Positions 61,721 to 64,000 of a stretch of 64,000 bases of DNA are shown piece by piece (position 1 is the first letter of the stretch; each line of letters opens with the position of its first letter). Location of the stretch: positions 5,456,001 through 5,520,000 of the forward strand of contig NZ_CP139976.1 in the NCBI RefSeq assembly GCF_034424625.1. The letters run 5' to 3'. The notes below the pieces were generated by a model. It did not search any database and was not told the DNA's origin. It worked only from the letters and a program-made list of their open reading frames with translations. The DNA is from Janthinobacterium lividum (GTDB lineage: Bacteria; Pseudomonadota; Gammaproteobacteria; Burkholderiales; Burkholderiaceae_D). Position numbers and translations under genes: made by a program.

Positions 61721-64000
61721 TTAAGACACCACCACCGCCGCCGCGCCCGCCGTCACCGTCGCCGTCGTCACCCGCGCAATCACGTTGCCTGGTGCCGCCG
61801 TGCCGATCAGTTTATGCACCTGCTTGAACTGCGCCACCAGCTTGCCCGGCGTCAAAGTAACCACCGTGTAGCCCTGCGCATCCGTATTCAGATGCTTGAT
61901 CCACGGGTTGTTGCCCAGGCCGGACAATTGCTGCGCCAGGCCCAGCAGGGTTGCGCTGAAGTCAGTGCTCGCTTTCAAGCCGGCCTGCACGGCAGCTACC
62001 GTGGCATCGAGCTGCGCCTCCGACACGCCCTTGGCGGCCAGGGCGCCGCGCAGCTGCACGCGCAATTGCTCCAGCAGGCTGTCGATGGTGGGCGCCGCCT
62101 TGCCCATGGTGTAGTCGAGCAGGTTGATGTCGAGATTCACCGTGCCCAGGCCCGTGACGGGAATGGCCAGCGGATAGCTGACGAGGGTGCCGATATCGCC
62201 CATGCTGCCGGCGGCCGACTTCAGGTAACTGAAGAAGGAATCGGAGCTGACGCCGGCCGACACCAGGTCCACCATGACGGGCGTGCCGCCGCCGGCGGCG
62301 TCGAAATCGTCGCTGACCGTGCCCGCAAAAAACGAGTGGATATCGCCCGTAATCGCCACCACGTTGCCGATGGCATTGTTTTTCAGGTGCGCCATCAAAT
62401 TCTTGCGCTCGCTGTTGTAGCCATCCCACTGGTCGCAATTGAGCAGGAAGCGCGTGAAGAATGGCGCCAGCGCCGCCTGCTGGCCGGAAGCGGCGACAAA
62501 GCTTGACGCGGCGCCCTTGGCCTGCACGTCGGGCTTGATCCAGCCGAAGGCGATCACTTGCGCGGCGGCGGCCGGCGAGCCGCTGTTGTAGGCGGCCACC
62601 GTGATGCCGGCCTGGGCCGCGCTCAAGCCGGCGCCCACGGCGGCGGCGCCCTGCGCGCCTGCATTGGTTGCCGCGCCGGCAATCGCTATGGCCGCCGCTT
62701 GCGCCACGGTCGCCGATGCGCCTGCCGTCGAAGCGGCCACGATGCCTGAGGCCAGCGGCACGCTGCCGCCCACCAGTGGCAGGGTGCTGGCGATGGCCTT
62801 GCCCACGTTCACCATGGCGCTCAGGGCCAGCAAGGTGGCGATCGCATCCGTGCCATTCAAGCCCATGCGCAGCAATGACACTTCATTGCCCCACAGCTTC
62901 CAGGTAGAGGTCGCTGCCTTCATCTTGCTTTTCCACCAGTCGCGCTGGGTCGTGCCCAGCATGCCGACGGCAGCCAGCGGGTCGGCGCCGGCCTTGGTGG
63001 CGGCGGCCATCTTCTGCCCTTCCACGCTGTCGAACAACGCTTGCGGCACCAGATAGCGGCTGCCGATGCTGCCCAGCGGCTTGCCCGTGGCGGGGTTGAT
63101 GGTCGATTCCGCGATCGCATGGTCGGCGCGGTACAGGCGCTCGTCCGTCATCACCAGCTGCATCAGTTTGCCGAACTGGAAATCGCGGTAGATCTGGATA
63201 TTCTGGAACGTTGTCGCGGCGGCATCGAACGTGACGTCGGCCGGCATGTATTCGAACCACGCCTGGTTGGCGCTGCGGCGGCGGGCCGGCTGGTGCAAAT
63301 CGCTGCCGTCGGCGGCCACGATGCCCTCGTAGGTGGACGCGTCCTGCCAGGCGTCGTCCGTGAATTCGTGATCATCCCAGATGGCGATGAAGGCAAAGCG
63401 CTCGTGCACGGCTTGCAGGCGCGCATCGGTGCGGTATTTCTTGTACAGGTAGCGGTAATCGGCCACCGTGGTGGCATATTTCGCGCCGGACGTGCCGCTT
63501 TTATACGTGCCGTCCGGCAGTTTCAGCTGGTCGTGGCGGCTTTCCACGGCGCCGCTCTGGAAGGCCTCGCCCACCGTTTCATAGATGTAGTCGCCCAGGT
63601 GGACGATGAAATCCAGGTTTTCATTGGCGGCGATGTGCGACAGCGCGCCCCAGTGGTTGATGCTCCAGTCCTGGCACGTCAGGTAGGCGAACTGCAGCTG
63701 CGGCACGTCGGCCGTGGCGGCGGGCGCCGTCTTGAAGCGGCCCACGTTCGAGCGCACGTCGCCGGCGATGAACTGGTAAAAATACACCTGGCCCGGCTGC
63801 AAGCCCGTCACCTTGTGGCGCAGGGTATTGTCGAAATCGGCTTTCAGCGGCAGCTTGGCATCGACGATGGGCGTGCCGGCCAGGGCCGTATTGCCGCCCA
63901 GGGCGGCCGTATTGTCGCTGGCGCTGACGATCAGGCGTACGGCAACCTCATCCTTGCCGGCCACGGCGGGCGCGACGGCATCGAAACTGGCGGGCACGAC
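61721..64000 (-). CDS. PhoD-family alkaline phosphatase/phosphodiesterase (5' partial)
   Basis: PhoD-like metallophosphatase of at least 758 residues, open at the right edge, so the signal peptide and start are outside the window. An N-terminal fibronectin-like domain (TGLQPGQVYFYQFIAGD) precedes the catalytic domain with FIVHLGDYIYE, IAIWDDHEFTDDAW and ITGDIHSFFAG, which bind Fe/Ca. A long Ala/Gly-rich insert of about 80 residues near the middle (AASTAGASATVAQAAAIAIA) is unusual. PhoD enzymes release phosphate from phosphodiesters and are commonly Pho-regulated. The promoter is not visible here. Confidence 0.9.
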   Translation of the reverse strand, partial: VVPASFDAVAPAVAGKDEVAVRLIVSASDNTAALGGNTALAGTPIVDAKLPLKADFDNTLRHKVTGLQPGQVYFYQFIAGDVRSNVGRFKTAPAATADVPQLQFAYLTCQDWSINHWGALSHIAANENLDFIVHLGDYIYETVGEAFQSGAVESRHDQLKLPDGTYKSGTSGAKYATTVADYRYLYKKYRTDARLQAVHERFAFIAIWDDHEFTDDAWQDASTYEGIVAADGSDLHQPARRRSANQAWFEYMPADVTFDAAATTFQNIQIYRDFQFGKLMQLVMTDERLYRADHAIAESTINPATGKPLGSIGSRYLVPQALFDSVEGQKMAAATKAGADPLAAVGMLGTTQRDWWKSKMKAATSTWKLWGNEVSLLRMGLNGTDAIATLLALSAMVNVGKAIASTLPLVGGSVPLASGIVAASTAGASATVAQAAAIAIAGAATNAGAQGAAAVGAGLSAAQAGITVAAYNSGSPAAAAQVIAFGWIKPDVQAKGAASSFVAASGQQAALAPFFTRFLLNCDQWDGYNSERKNLMAHLKNNAIGNVVAITGDIHSFFAGTVSDDFDAAGGGTPVMVDLVSAGVSSDSFFSYLKSAAGSMGDIGTLVSYPLAIPVTGLGTVNLDINLLDYTMGKAAPTIDSLLEQLRVQLRGALAAKGVSEAQLDATVAAVQAGLKASTDFSATLLGLAQQLSGLGNNPWIKHLNTDAQGYTVVTLTPGKLVAQFKQVHKLIGTAAPGNVIARVTTATVTAGAAAVVVS

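Noticed and set aside
1..64000. CRISPR arrays, insertion sequences, prophage, integrons
   Set aside because: No regular spaced repeats, no transposase or integrase motifs, no phage genes seen.

Overview
The window is a 64 kb piece of a GC-rich Gram-negative chromosome, most likely from the Oxalobacteraceae (Betaproteobacteria), with Janthinobacterium or a near relative as best guess. That guess rests on overall gene style: NodT-type outer-membrane lipoproteins, a Burkholderia-type porin, an OhrR/MocR/LysR regulator mix, and GC-rich palindromic intergenic repeats of a kind I associate with this family. There is no rRNA, plasmid, phage, insertion sequence or CRISPR array. Gene density is even and base composition looks uniform, so the window reads as ordinary chromosome with several small accessory modules.

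Layout. 1-3.7 kb: end of an exporter-type ABC transporter, a TPR/GGDEF diguanylate cyclase and an Ala-rich lipoprotein. 3.8-7.4 kb: a divergent pair, a di-haem peroxidase lipoprotein and an AcpA-like phosphoesterase, separated by two candidate Pho boxes. 7.4-12.9 kb: poorly characterised genes, including a translationally coupled pair of CARDB-like and choice-of-anchor-like proteins. 12.9-16.2 kb: LysR regulator, PhyH dioxygenase plus TIM-barrel isomerase, and a two-cysteine OhrR with an apparently leaderless promoter. 16.4-21.3 kb: three genes joined by ATGA overlaps (M1 peptidase, DUF6702-like protein, TonB-dependent receptor). 21.4-23.8 kb: 2OG-Fe dioxygenase, a REC-histidine kinase, and a candidate 66-nt small RNA with an exposed anti-Shine-Dalgarno sequence. 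23.8-30.3 kb: TetR-regulated RND efflux operon. 30.5-36.6 kb: a lipoprotein, a TPR membrane protein and a second tripartite (EmrAB-type) pump. 36.8-39.8 kb: stress cluster of KatE-type catalase, a 25-residue membrane peptide and a DUF883-like protein. 40.2-45.8 kb: MocR regulator, DoxX, a cofactor-free haloperoxidase-type hydrolase, a small two-component pair, XapX and a YcaC-type hydrolase. 46-50.4 kb: a NarL-type regulator convergent with and overlapping a giant propeller kinase, plus DUF1275. 50.6-53.6 kb: amidohydrolase plus porin. 54.2-58.1 kb: tRNA-Thr(CGU), fbp and pepN. 58.3-64 kb: DUF4136 lipoprotein, an operon of EamA permease, mgsA, quinone oxidoreductase and a 37-residue membrane peptide, and a PhoD phosphatase cut by the right edge.

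Recurring themes are envelope transport and efflux (two complete tripartite pumps, both with NodT outer-membrane factors), oxidative and general stress (OhrR, KatE, DoxX, haloperoxidase), phosphate scavenging (AcpA-like and PhoD phosphatases) and signalling (one diguanylate cyclase, three kinases, two response regulators). The item most worth following is the orphan promoter-terminator unit at 23682-23782. Statements about families are from recall of their motifs; no database search was run.
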